64,000 nucleotides of DNA from Cadophora sp. MPI-SDFR-AT-0126 (taxonomy: Eukaryota > Ascomycota > Leotiomycetes > Helotiales > Ploettnerulaceae), in assembly GCA_020747065.1 (NCBI GenBank), contig JAGMVK010000004.1, forward strand, positions 3,038,001-3,102,000, given 5' to 3'. Shown here piece by piece: positions 1 to 11,200 of the stretch (positions within the stretch are counted from its first letter, which is position 1; each line of letters starts with the position of its first letter). The translations under genes were made by a program, and so were the position numbers. Below the pieces are notes generated by a model. That model worked only from the letters and a program-made list of their open reading frames with translations, had not been told where the DNA came from and did no database searches.

Positions 1-966
1 TTGGGTCCGGACCACACGTCGACGCTTAACACGGCTAACAACCTGGGGAACCTCTACGTCAACCAAGGCAAGCTGGTCGAGGCCGAGCAGATGTACCAGC
101 GGGCGCTGCAAGGCTACGAGAAGGCATGGGGTCCGGACCACACGTCGACGCTCTCTACGGTTAACAACCTGGGTCTCCTCTACGCCGACCAGGGCAAGCT
201 GGTCGAGGCCGAGCAGATGTACCAGCGGGCGCTCGCAGGTAAGGAGAAGGCATGGGGTCCGGACCACCCGTCGACGCTTGACACGGTCAACAACCTGGGC
301 CTCCTCTACACGAACCAGGGGAAGCTGGTCGAGGCCGAGCAGATGTACCAGCGGGCGCTCGCAGGTAAGGAGAAGGCATGGGGTCCGGACCACACGTCGA
401 CGCTCGACACGGTCAACAACCTGGGCCTCCTCTACACGAACCAGGGGAAGCTGGTCGAGGCCGAGCAGATGTACCAGCGGGCGCTCGCAGGTAAGGAGAA
501 GGCATTGGGTCCGGACCACCCGTCGACACTCGACACAGTCAACAACCTGGGGATCCTCTACGCCGACCAAGGCAAGCTGGTCGAGGCCGAGCAGATGTAC
601 CAGCGAGCGCTGCAAGGCTACGAGAAGGCGCTTGGTACAGATGGTATCATCACTTACGTCCCAGCGCTAAACACAATCTGGGGTTTCGGCTTTCTTTTCG
701 AACGTCAAGCTGATATAGCGAAGGCCAGGACTATGTATTTAAAGGCGTTGCGTGGGTATGAGCGAGTCTACGGACCTGAACATGCTAAGTCTGAGACTTT
801 GCGAGACAAACTATATGCTTTGGATGTCGTGGTGGAGAACAAGGCCCCGGTAGAAACAGAAGAGCGTGCGGACGACCTGAAAGTAGGACCTTCGCATCTA
901 GGTATTCGAAAAGTTCCCTCAACATCAAAACGGCACAAGCTGTTTCGAAAGCTTGGCCTAAGGTAA
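1..966 (+). CDS. TPR (kinesin light chain-type) repeat protein, 3' part only
   Basis: The gene enters from the left edge, so only its last 321 codons are seen and no start can be given. Residues 2-211 are five tandem 42-residue units, each beginning GPDH and carrying NNLG.LY..QGKLVEAEQMYQRAL, the signature of TPR_10/TPR_12 repeats. A sixth, diverged unit follows (about residues 212-258) and then a basic tail without repeats. In fungi such TPR arrays commonly form the C-terminal sensor part of NB-ARC or NACHT (STAND, NLR-like) proteins, often with an N-terminal HET, patatin or nucleoside phosphorylase domain; that N-terminal part would lie outside the window, so the NLR assignment is inference. 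The units are almost identical at the DNA level, which points to recent duplication or conversion. TPR identity is certain; the full architecture is not. Confidence 0.85.
   Translation: MGPDHTSTLNTANNLGNLYVNQGKLVEAEQMYQRALQGYEKAWGPDHTSTLSTVNNLGLLYADQGKLVEAEQMYQRALAGKEKAWGPDHPSTLDTVNNLGLLYTNQGKLVEAEQMYQRALAGKEKAWGPDHTSTLDTVNNLGLLYTNQGKLVEAEQMYQRALAGKEKALGPDHPSTLDTVNNLGILYADQGKLVEAEQMYQRALQGYEKALGTDGIITYVPALNTIWGFGFLFERQADIAKARTMYLKALRGYERVYGPEHAKSETLRDKLYALDVVVENKAPVETEERADDLKVGPSHLGIRKVPSTSKRHKLFRKLGLR
4..633 (+). repeat. Five 126-bp tandem coding repeats
   Basis: Units begin at 4, 130, 256, 382 and 508, each starting with a GGTCCGGACCAC-type sequence. Each encodes one 42-residue TPR. Between units, amino-acid changes fall at only a few positions (5, 9, 11, 16, 19, 20, 36, 38 and 42 of the unit); the rest is nearly invariant. 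Confidence 0.95.
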
Positions 967-2784
967 CGTCCTTGACCTGTGGCTCTACAGCGAACATCTC
1001 ATATATAATTTCTTGGTTCTTCTCTTCACATGTTTATGTCATAAAATTTTCCAGTGATTCAACTTACCTTCAAATGTATGTATTCGAACGTGGTGAGACA
1101 TAAGATTGATAAGGCTGATGTCGTCCATTGCCTCCGTATGAGAGTGACTCAGAAGATCAGTCGTGAGTAATAAATTGATGAGCGAAGTCTCGACCCAGTC
1201 CGCATCGATCGTCACTTTACTCTGTCTTCCCTCAGCCACAGTCTTGAAAAGCCATAAGCTTGGCAGATGATTATAGAAGTGAAAGTCAGTCGGCCATGTC
1301 GTAATCATTGGAAATGCGGGGTCTTTTGCGCTAACCAAAATTGGGTTGCTTTGATTTCTAGGTACCGAGCCAGGTGGCGATCGAAAATGAATCTGCACGC
1401 CACAGCAGCCACAAGGCTGATGACGATCTCCCGCGTAGTAATAAGGCCTTAAAGCTCGGATAAGACTCCTTTATAAATATTAGGGATGGTATAAGCTCTG
1501 TGGTAGAGCTGTGGTAGAGGAACTCTGTTACGCTACAAAAGGAGACTCTCTGCAAATCAGGCGTAAGGGCGACGATACGACCGTAATTTCCTAGTACGAA
1601 GGGTTTAGGGTGTCTGGGAGTAGCCATGGAACATAAATTATAAGAAAATATAGGAGATATTAAGGTGTGCACAGATTTTAAGATATTTGAAGTCAAAGTA
1701 CCTACCATATTTTCCGGCACGTGGGGTTTTCCGCAACGCAGGGATGGACGTTATGCATCTCAAGATCATTTGAAAAAGCACCGGGTGTTGAGAGCAATAA
1801 ATAACCGATCCCTAAGACAAGATTGAAGCTGTTAGCAAACATTGTTCATTTCGAGTGTGAGTAGCCACGCCTCATCCTCGTACGAAATTTTGAGATCAAT
1901 TTAAAGACAAACCAATGCACTTAATGGTGACTAGTAGCAACTTTGAGTGTTTGTACTCCGGGCTAGATATTTGCAGGCTAGTTTGATTGGCCACTTAGAA
2001 TGTATCTGACAGCTCTGGTCTGCCAGGAATTCCGCTCCACTAGAGATCCCTACTTTGACGTCGCGCCAACTTTCCAGTTGAGTCTGAGTGGAATGCCCGA
2101 CTCGAGTGCAAGGATATTCGAAATCGAAACAGTACGACGAGACTGCGATCCCCCGCGAAGACACCCATAGCAGTTCAGAGGATGATAGAGTAGCAGCGAC
2201 TGCAAGCACGGCGGTTTTATATATTTCACAGCTACACAGCTGGGGTACTTTTGGACCAAGGTCTTTGGTTCTTTGACGCACTCTAGATGCTGGAACAATG
2301 GATTTGTATGGCATAATTATTCACTTTTATCCAGATGTTTGTGGTCGTGCAAAGGGGCTTTGTCGTGAACAATGCCATCTTGTTTTGTTTCTCTTAAATC
2401 CAACAATGAGCATACTGGAACAAAGAATGGCTTAGCTTGCTTTCCGTGAGGCCTCAGGTCACACGTTTGCCTCGGCGAGAGAGGCTTGACTGCTACAAAT
2501 CTACATATTCTCAATGGCTGCAACACTGGGCTATCGCAATCTGACCCCGGTCTAGAAAGGATATGTCAATCTCTGTGGATATATTCCAAGATCAAGTTGC
2601 GAGTCTTCAGAGTTTAAGGATTCCGCGGAAAAGATCCACAGCGTGGTTATGGTTCATTGTTCATTACCTATTATCCACCTATCCATATACCAATCTACCT
2701 TTTCATCCAACGCCCTCGTCGAATCGAAATCCAAGCCCAAAATCTGAGCCAAATAGTCTTCTACTAACTCCCCAACCTGTCCCA
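967..2784. other. Intergenic, no supported gene
   Basis: Minus-strand open frames at 1039-1398 and 1358-1720 overlap in different frames, have no recognisable domain and no clear splice structure linking them. They could be eroded coding DNA, but nothing proves it. Between 2050 and 2520 only short overlapping frames on both strands are seen. The last part holds the 3' flank of the DOMON-b561 gene. Confidence 0.6.
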
Positions 2785-4513
2785 TCACCTCATCTCCAAA
2801 TCCCTCCCCTTAACACCTGCATCCAGTTCATCCTCCAACCTATCCTCATCCCCCTCATCCTCATCATCAACAATAAACGGATCCTGCTCCACACTAGCAT
2901 ACTCCGCACCTGCCCCTCGGCCTCCTATCGCATCCACACTGCCTTTCCTCCTCTCTCCTCCTCTCCTAATCACATCCATGATGTTGAATCCCTTGGATCG
3001 GAAATACCACATTGGAATTAGGATACACAGCTGAAGGCATAGTGCGCCGAACCAGAGGTAGAAAGATGTGCTTGTTGCGTGGGCGAGTTTGAGACCTCTG
3101 GATATAATTTATATCAGTAATCTTAACGTGGAGGCGGTAAGTGAGGATTTGTGAAAGGGGATGTGAAGTGATGTGGTCGGAGAAAGAGAGGAGAAAAACG
3201 TACAGTCCAACGTTGATGTTCCCGACGGCTAGAATAGCACGCCCGACCCAGACGTGGTAATCTGAGATGGCGGTTCTGCGACCTAGTTTCACGTAGTTGA
3301 TGTGATGCCAGTATCCCAGTAAAGCTTGTGCTATCATGCCTGGGAAGATAGCTAGACCGATGATCTGGTGGAAGGAGCTGAAATGGCCACCATGCTTGAT
3401 CCCCAATACCCATTAGCTACACCCACATTCCTCCCTGAGCACATAATTGTTACGGAAATGAACTCACCGAAATCGACAACCAAATCCCCAGCAAACATCC
3501 CAACACAATCGCTCCTCCAGCCACACTCTGCACAACCCAATGCATCTTAAACGAATTCGGCATTCCGCTCCGGATAGCTAGGATTCCGCCAGAAAGAGAC
3601 ATGAAGCTGACGGTCAGTAAGAAGCCGTGAATCGAGACTAGACCAAAGGTTTTGTGCTTGTGATGCTTTTCTGTTTTCTTCTTGGGTTCGTTGAGAGTAA
3701 TGCGCTGAGTGGTGACTTGTGCGGTAATTGGTTCGTCAGGGTGTTTCTCGTAGCTGGATTCCATATTGAGTTTTGTTACGCCTGTTCATGGTATCAGTCA
3801 TTAAATATGTGCCCGACGAATGTATCATTGTCACAGTTCCGTGTGCCGAGTGGGTGGTGATGGAAATTACCTCGATCAGTATGCATATTCAGCTTCAACT
3901 CCGGATCATCGGATCTAGTATTCTGCATGAAATTCGACGACCAGATCCACGGCTGCTTTTTAGAATCCACATCCAAATCACTCGATGTCCAACTCTCGCA
4001 ATCATAACACATCATCTGCGCATTATGCAATCCGTCTTTATCAACCCATGTGCGCGTCACATGCACGACTGGGACTTTGGACGTCATGGTCACCACTGGT
4101 GGGAAATGTCCTGGTGTTGAGCGGATGCTCATCGTGACATCTACTCACATCACATCAAATCAGCGCAACTCAGCAAGTCAAGTCCAAAACCCTCAAATAA
4201 CAACCCAATCTCATCTCACAGCTCAACACAACAACAGTCAAACTAACTCACCACCATCCTGATTCCCCGGGTACATGACAAACATCAGTGCCCCCGCCAT
4301 CTTCTCCCCAATCCCAAACGCCACCCATCCATTCCTCTGCTCAAACCTCGCCGACAAGTGAAGCGATACATCTTTCCCCTCCGTCGTCTGGTTCTTGTAC
4401 GATGCTATCGCGAAACAGAGATCTGTTCGGGTTCCTTCTACGCGACAGAATTGCAGGGCTGAGCTGAGGCTCAGTAGAGTGAGGACGGCGATGAGAGGGA
4501 GGTATCGTGGCAT
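2785..4513 (-). CDS. Secreted-pathway DOMON / cytochrome b561 membrane protein
   Basis: Joined exons complement(2785..3097, 3204..3394, 3468..3781, 3871..4140, 4252..4513) give 449 residues with every junction in frame. Residues 1-19 form a signal peptide (MPRYLPLIAVLTLLSLSSA). Residues about 20-185 resemble a DOMON heme domain of the cellobiose dehydrogenase cytochrome type, with RNGWVAFGIG and a later CYDCESW motif. After a basic linker rich in K and H come five to six membrane helices with the paired histidines of a b561 core (HGFLLT, HWVVQS, HFSSFHQ, YWHHIN, DYHVWVGR). The tail is charged and cytosolic. By family knowledge these proteins move electrons across the plasma membrane, for example as ferric or other transmembrane reductases; the substrate cannot be told here. 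A CCAAT motif (minus orientation) lies at 4679-4683 upstream of the start. Confidence 0.85.
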
Positions 4514-7500
4514 TTTGGCATGCCAATGGAATTAGGTTCTCTGGTATGAAGATGATGCTGAGTTTATGGAATGATTGAGGTCGGGCGGTGGAGTTGAGTT
4601 TAAGAGGAGTGTGATGATGAGATGCTGAGATGAGATGAGGTTGCAGCTGTAAGGTTAAGTGTGATTACGGGATACGGGATTGGTTGAGCTGCGGCTGAGC
4701 ATATTTTGCGCCACAACCGGCCGGATGAGGAAGGACGAGTTACAGAGGGTGCAGCCAATAAGAAGCATTCGATGTTAAGATTTCCTTCCTCTACCTTCCT
4801 TCGACACAAAACTATCAAGGAATGCTTTCTCTTATTCCTCTGGTGTGTGCGGTCTTTGATTATTTACTTTGTAGTTTCTCCTGGGATGGGTGGAGTCCTG
4901 GCTTAGCGAGGAAGCCCCTGTTTCAAGAAGCGGAAGCTTATAAGGGCTTCAGGGCACGATGGCTCCGTCGATTTACCATTAAGTAGTTATTCTTGCAGTT
5001 AATGCGGTTTGAAAAATGATAGATACAAAAAAACATAAAATTACACGAGTTGATAGACCATCTTTCTTTTAACGTTCAATGACGTACTCTCCTTTCTTTC
5101 TTCCTTCTCAGTAAATATACAATCCAGGTTTCTTTCTCTCTTCTTATTCATCCATTTCTCATCCGACTCAACCAAGCCCAGTGTCCGATCCACACATAGG
5201 GGTAGCAAATAGCAATGCAGAAATGCAGAATTTTCTCATTGATTTGAGACAAGTACTCTAGAAAGGAAACAAGAGCCGTGTGACAAAGCTAAAGAACTTC
5301 TTCGTTGTTGTTAAAAGCATCGAGTAACCCTGTCTGTTTTGTTCTGTTTGTTCCATTAGCGAATATGACCCCCTGGAGCGTCCTAAAATTCAGCGATGTG
5401 GAGTCCGTTACAGGGTAAGTGTTCAGATAAGTGCGGGCGAGCGCGGGGAATGCAGAAATATCAATACTGATATCGTAGGAATACAATTTAAAAAGCTTCA
5501 TGGTATTCATTAAATCAGCGACATTATTGATTTATCGCTCGAAAGGTAAAGCGATTTATCGCTGATTACCTCGGTGACTTGACTGGGACAGCAGGAGCAG
5601 GCTTTGATGCTCGCTAATCTTCAGCGTCTGACCAACGGGTATTCCATTTCCTTGTCTAATTCCTAAAGTGAAAAATGTTTAGAAACAAATTCTACAAATC
5701 TCCAATCTATCCTGCATTCCTCTTCTCGAACCCTCGTCATTAAATGTGCCATCGAACGATATTATTAAGCTACAACAGGCAACTGCTCGAAGCGGACATC
5801 GTCAAGTCTGGGCTTTCTCTTGGCTCTGTCAATCACGAATGAAGAACACGCACGAGCTTCTTATTCAGGATACTGGTGATGCCCGTACCCAACAACAGTC
5901 ACGATGCAGCCACTTTCACAGTCCTATTTATATGCTTGCTCTGCCTTACTAATAATCGTAAAAGCAGAGATGGAAATAAAGAATAACTAAGTGGAAAACG
6001 CACGAATCGGTGAATGAAGAGAAGCATAAATGAATACCTGCCGTGGATTGCCTCCCAAAAACCAGATTAGGGCATCGTCAAACACCCAAGCAATGCAGCC
6101 AAGTTCAAAATATGCATGCTTCTCACACTGTTTCTTGCCTTGTCCATGCTTACGTGTGTATCTACCGAATATCTCGGGCTAAGGACCTCAGAAGCCCACC
6201 AAGTCAACTTAGTTGGGCGGATAAGAAACACACCCGCCCCGAAAGGCGAGCGGAGTCGGTGGAATAAATCTGTTCAGCTCTAACCTAGCTCTCAAGACTA
6301 GTTCTAGGAGAATCAAATGCAGAGTGATGTGATGGTTGTGATGTTACGACAAGCATCTGAGGCTGAGTAGATACAGTACAGTGGGGTTGGAAGTATATTT
6401 TGTGGGTGCAAAGCTTTGGAAGGTACGTCATTCTGGGCAGCGCGTCGGTGTTTCGGGTTCGAAGATGTTCGCTGGGGGTCTGGAATGTACTCTGTATTAT
6501 TCCGGACGGAAGCTTAGGAGAATTGGGACGGAGTCTGGAATGCTTGGGGGAAAGGTAGTGGGAGTGGAGTGTAGATTAGGGTTCGGTAGTCGGCAGTCGC
6601 AGTGTTTAGTTCCGATTCTCCGTCGCTCGGCGGAGGAATGAGATTGATAGTATGTATGGCCTTTGGAAATTATGAAATTTATGAAAAAATAAACAAAAAG
6701 AAAAAAACACTAGTGATGTGCTGGAGGTTTAGCATGGACTGGACTTCAGCGGGGCGAGGGATGGCTGTTGAAGAAAGAAGAAAGACCCGACGAACGAAAC
6801 AGGGGAGGCACGGTATCTACTGCCCGAGACTCGAGACGGCTGGAATGAAGAAAATGAGCAGTGGGCATGTATTGGAGGACTTACTGAAACTTTATTGAGA
6901 AGAGTCGGGGTTAAGCAGTACATTGCAGATTTATATTGCATTGGCAACCGTTGATGCTCCCCGTCCTCTGCTCATCCCAATTTACGATCCTTTCACAACG
7001 GCACGGCAGTTTAGCATACTCACTCGTAGGGCGTATGAATGAAGCAGTCAGCACTGTCTCAAGCACCCTACATGCGTCCCAAGCTGCCCAGCCTTGTCGT
7101 ATCAGTCAGCTCCCGCATCAACCCCAGTAAATTAATGACAACCCCGGTGAAACTCTATGGAGTACGGAGTACAGGGAGTCGATCCACCGTCATCAGCGTC
7201 CAATTTCAAACGCAAACTTTGACTTCGACCGACGTAGAAGCGCATTCGCAGTGGCGACGGAATAAACAATCTTTACTTGGTCGAGGGTACCTTCCGTACC
7301 TGGTACTGTCGGCCAGTCGACCGGCCCGGTGGGCAATGTCTGGATTATTCTATTCCACCGACTCCGGTGCCAAAGTAGCGGAAAGGTTTGAGAAAACATC
7401 ACAGCTCAGGACCCTAACCTGACTCCCCTGGAACAGGAACACGCACTGCACAGGCTGCAAAGCACATCCAGATCGGGGCTTTCTCGAATACGATGCCGAT

Positions 7501-8205
7501 AGGATAGCTCATGTCTCACTGGCCGTCAGCATGCAGCAACGCCAATAAACATCCCGGTGGTACCACTGGAATGCCCTGGCGACAAGGCTGTGATCTACGA
7601 TGCAGCTTGCTGAATCATCCCATTCAGCCAATAGTGGACAGCAGTCCGCAGGCAGTATCACCACTCCTACCAATTACCAAATGGGATAACAATCACAGAC
7701 ATCTGATCGTGATGCGCCTCATCTCCGCGTGTAAGAACGGCAGCTCGAGACGTGGCATGCTAGACCTCGCCCTCGCTCTCGAACTTTATATCTATCCGGA
7801 TCGCCCTACCTAGAACCCTTACCACGCCAAAATTGTGTCGTCCCTCGGCTACTCTTTACATCCGGCAGTCTATCTTTTGAGTTGGCACTATTCATGACTA
7901 GCCTTATGAGCTGTCTCTTGCAAGTGGATGATGACCTCAATGTGGCGCGCGCCAACTAACTTCTAGACTGAAAGTAACGTGCGAACCAAAACACCTCTGG
8001 AGTAGTGGACAGTACAAAAGTAACAACCGAACCCCTCATCTCACTGTAGACAAACCTTGCTTGTTCTGACCGGATTGAGTGCAATTGCATTCTGGCACGG
8101 ACATTCAAGAGGGAGAAACAGGCACTCATTTCAGTGGCCTCTCTATTTCTCGTCTCTTACTCGTATATTTCCTTCCTGCACACGACACATTCCTGAGAAT
8201 CAACA
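4514..8205. other. Long gene-poor stretch before the ABC transporter
   Basis: No ORF here carries a recognisable domain or a convincing exon chain. A pyrimidine-rich tract lies at about 5085-5160. A minus-strand frame of 73 codons (5289-5510) starts with ATG just beside a small inverted repeat (5513-5521 and 5559-5567, AATCAGCGA/TCGCTGATT); it may be the last exon of something, but no upstream exon was found. The last 300 bp are the leader and promoter of the transporter. Confidence 0.55.
4679..4683 (-). promoter_or_regulatory. CCAAT box upstream of DOMON-b561 gene
   Basis: ATTGG on the plus strand reads CCAAT toward the gene, 166 bp before its ATG. This is a common fungal Hap-complex site, but a five-base match is weak evidence by itself. 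Confidence 0.25.
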
Positions 8206-11200
8206 ATGGCCTCAGACGGCGAGAGGCCCGTTTTCCAGCCTATTCGAACAGACAACATCCTCTCAGGCCAGGGCGAACATCCAGGCTACCCAGAACACGA
8301 CATCGAACAGCCAATAAGTCCCCAAAATGGCGAGGGCGAGCACCCCGGCTACGCAGAAGACGAGATCGAGCATCCAGAGACATTTCGCCATGATAGCTCC
8401 ACCGATGTGGACGAGAAGCTGGAGAGGGTCCAGACGACCAAGTCAATGAGGGATCGGAGGGAGTTCGAGCCTGTCAGACCCGGGGATAGAGAGGAGTTGC
8501 ACAGGATTGCGTCGACTTTCAGTGGGAGGAGCCCGATGTCGAGGACGAATACGGCGTTGTCTGCCCCATTGGAAAGGCCGGATACCCTAGCGGGAGTGAA
8601 TGTTGGAGATCCAGTGCTTGATCCTGGATCTCCGGAGTTTGATGTGTACAAGTGGTCTAGAATGTTCGTTCTCTGGCTCCTCGTGCAATTCTCTTTTAGC
8701 TAACAGTGGAATTTAAGGATGATGAGATTGATGGATCAGAATAATGTCGTTCAGCGTCGTGCTGGTATCGTGTGGAAGAATTTGAAAGTATGCGGATCTG
8801 GGTCGGCGATCAATCTCCAGAAGAACGTTGGATCTTTGCTCCTTGCTCCTCTCCGTTTTGGAGAGTTCTTTGGCAAAGGTCCCGAGAAGACGATCTTGAA
8901 TGACTTCGAGGGCTGTCTGAAGTCGGGAGAGATGCTTGTCGTGCTTGGAAGACCTGGAAGTGGTTGCTCCACATTTCTCAAATCTCTAATGGGTGAACTT
9001 ACCGGACTGGACATGAAGGAGCAATCCGTGGTCCATTACAATGGTGAGTTTGCCCAAGTCCGGGGTTGAAATAATGGACATGTTCGGTACACTAACAATT
9101 GTAAAGGCATCCCCCAAAAGAAAATGGTCAAGCAATTTAGGGGCGAGATCGTCTACAACCAAGAAGTCGACAAACACTTCCCCCATCTCACAGTCGGCCA
9201 GACCCTCGAGTTCGCAGCCCGCGTCCGCACACCTCAGCAGAGGCTCATCGAGGGCATGGATCGAGAAACATGGGCCAAAAACCTGGCCAAAGTCGTGATG
9301 GCCATTTTTGGTCTGTCCCACACATACAATACAAAAGTCGGGAATGACTTCGTACGCGGAGTATCTGGTGGTGAGCGGAAACGAGTTAGTATCGCGGAGA
9401 TGGCTCTTGCGGGCTCGCCAATTGCAGCCTGGGATAACTCCACCCGTGGTCTCGACGCGGCTACGGCACTAGAGTTCACCAAGTCGCTTCGCATGTCTGC
9501 CAACCTCAGTGGAGCATGCCACTTAGTTGCCATCTATCAAGCATCCCAAGCCATCTACGACGAGTTTGACAAGGCAGTTGTTCTGTACGAAGGTCGACAA
9601 ATCTACTTCGGTCCTTGCGATGAGGCGAAGCAGTATTTCCTTGACATGGGATGGGAATGCCCGCCTCGTCAAACGACTGGTGATTTCTTGACTTCGGTCA
9701 CGAACCCATCTGAACGGACTCCTCGCAAAGGATTCGAGAATAAAGTACCTCGTACGCCAGATGAGTTTGAGAGGTACTGGAAGGAGTCTCAGCACTGCAA
9801 AGATCTGAAGAGGGAGATTGAAGAGCAGGAAGAGGAGTTCCCAATGGGTGGTATTACTCTCGAGCAGTTCAATGTAAGTGACCCCATTAGTCGGATTCAC
9901 GATACGCAATGCTCGGATACCTCGCGTTGAAGAAAATATTGACGAATATTCAGGCCAGCCGAAAAGGAATGCAAGCAAACCACGTTCGACCAGAATCTCC
10001 CTACACAGTCAGCATCCCCATGCAAGTCAAGTACTGCACGCAACGAGCCTACCAACGTCTCTGGAACGACAAGACTTCCACCGTCACCACAATCATCGGA
10101 CAAATCGTCATGGCTTTGATCATCGGTTCCATCTTCTACGGCACACGTAGCGACACCGCCAGTTTCTTCCAAAAAGGAGGCGTGCTCTTCTTCGCCGTCT
10201 TGCTCAACGCCCTGATCGCAATCTCCGAAATCAATACTCTTTACAGCCAACGTCCGATTGTCGAGAAACAGGCATCGTATGCTTTCTATCATCCATTCAC
10301 TGAGGCGATGGCTGGTATCGTTGCGGATATTCCCGTAAAGTTCATGATTGCTACTTGTTTCAATATCATTCTGTACTTCTTGGCGGGCTTAAGACGGGAA
10401 CCCTCCCAGTTCTTCATCTTCTTCATGTTCAATTTTGTGGCCATCTTGACGGTAAGTGATCCTCCCCTCGTGTAATTATGTTGCTAATTGAATCAGATGT
10501 CCCAAATCTATCGCTCCATCGCTGCATCTACCAAGACGGTCTCTCAAGCCCTCGCCCTTGCTGGAGTCACTACGTTGGCCATTGTCATCTACACCGGGTT
10601 TGTCATTCCACGTCCGCTCATGCACCCATGGTTCAAATGGATCTCCTGGATCAACCCAGTCGCCTACGCCTTTGAAGGTCTCTTCGTCAACGAACTCCAC
10701 GGGCAAAGATTCACTTGCTCGCAGCTCGTCCCCTCTGGTCCTGGATACCCAATGACAGGCAATCAATTCATCTGCGCCGTCGCTGGAGCCGTCGCTGGAC
10801 AGACGACTGTGCTTGGAGATGACTACCTCGATGCTCAATTCCAGTATTCGTATTCCCACATCTGGAGAAACCTTGGCTTCATGTTCGCGTTCATGATATT
10901 CTTCTTGGTAGTCTACCTCGTCGCAACAGAGCTCAACTCCTCAACAGACAGCAAAGCCGAAGTCCTCGTCTTCCGTCGCGGCCACGTCCCAAAGCATCTC
11001 GAAGTCGCCGAGAAAGCAGCAAAGGGTGACCTGGAGGCTCCGATGCCAGCTGCTGGACCGGGTGCCCAGGGTAAAGACGAGGAGACGGCGGCGAAGGAGC
11101 AAGAGGAGGAAATTGCTGCGCTGCCGCCCCAGAAGGATGTGTTTACCTGGAAGGATGTTTGCTATGATATCAAGATCAAAGGGGAGCCTCGACGATTGTT

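Noticed and set aside
278..670. Arg/Ser-rich 130-codon frame inside the TPR gene
   Set aside because: It is a shifted reading of the 126-bp repeats; its periodicity comes from the TPR code.
8986..9978. Several 100-150 codon minus-strand frames in the ABC transporter
   Set aside because: All are antisense shadows of conserved exons with clear Walker and signature motifs.
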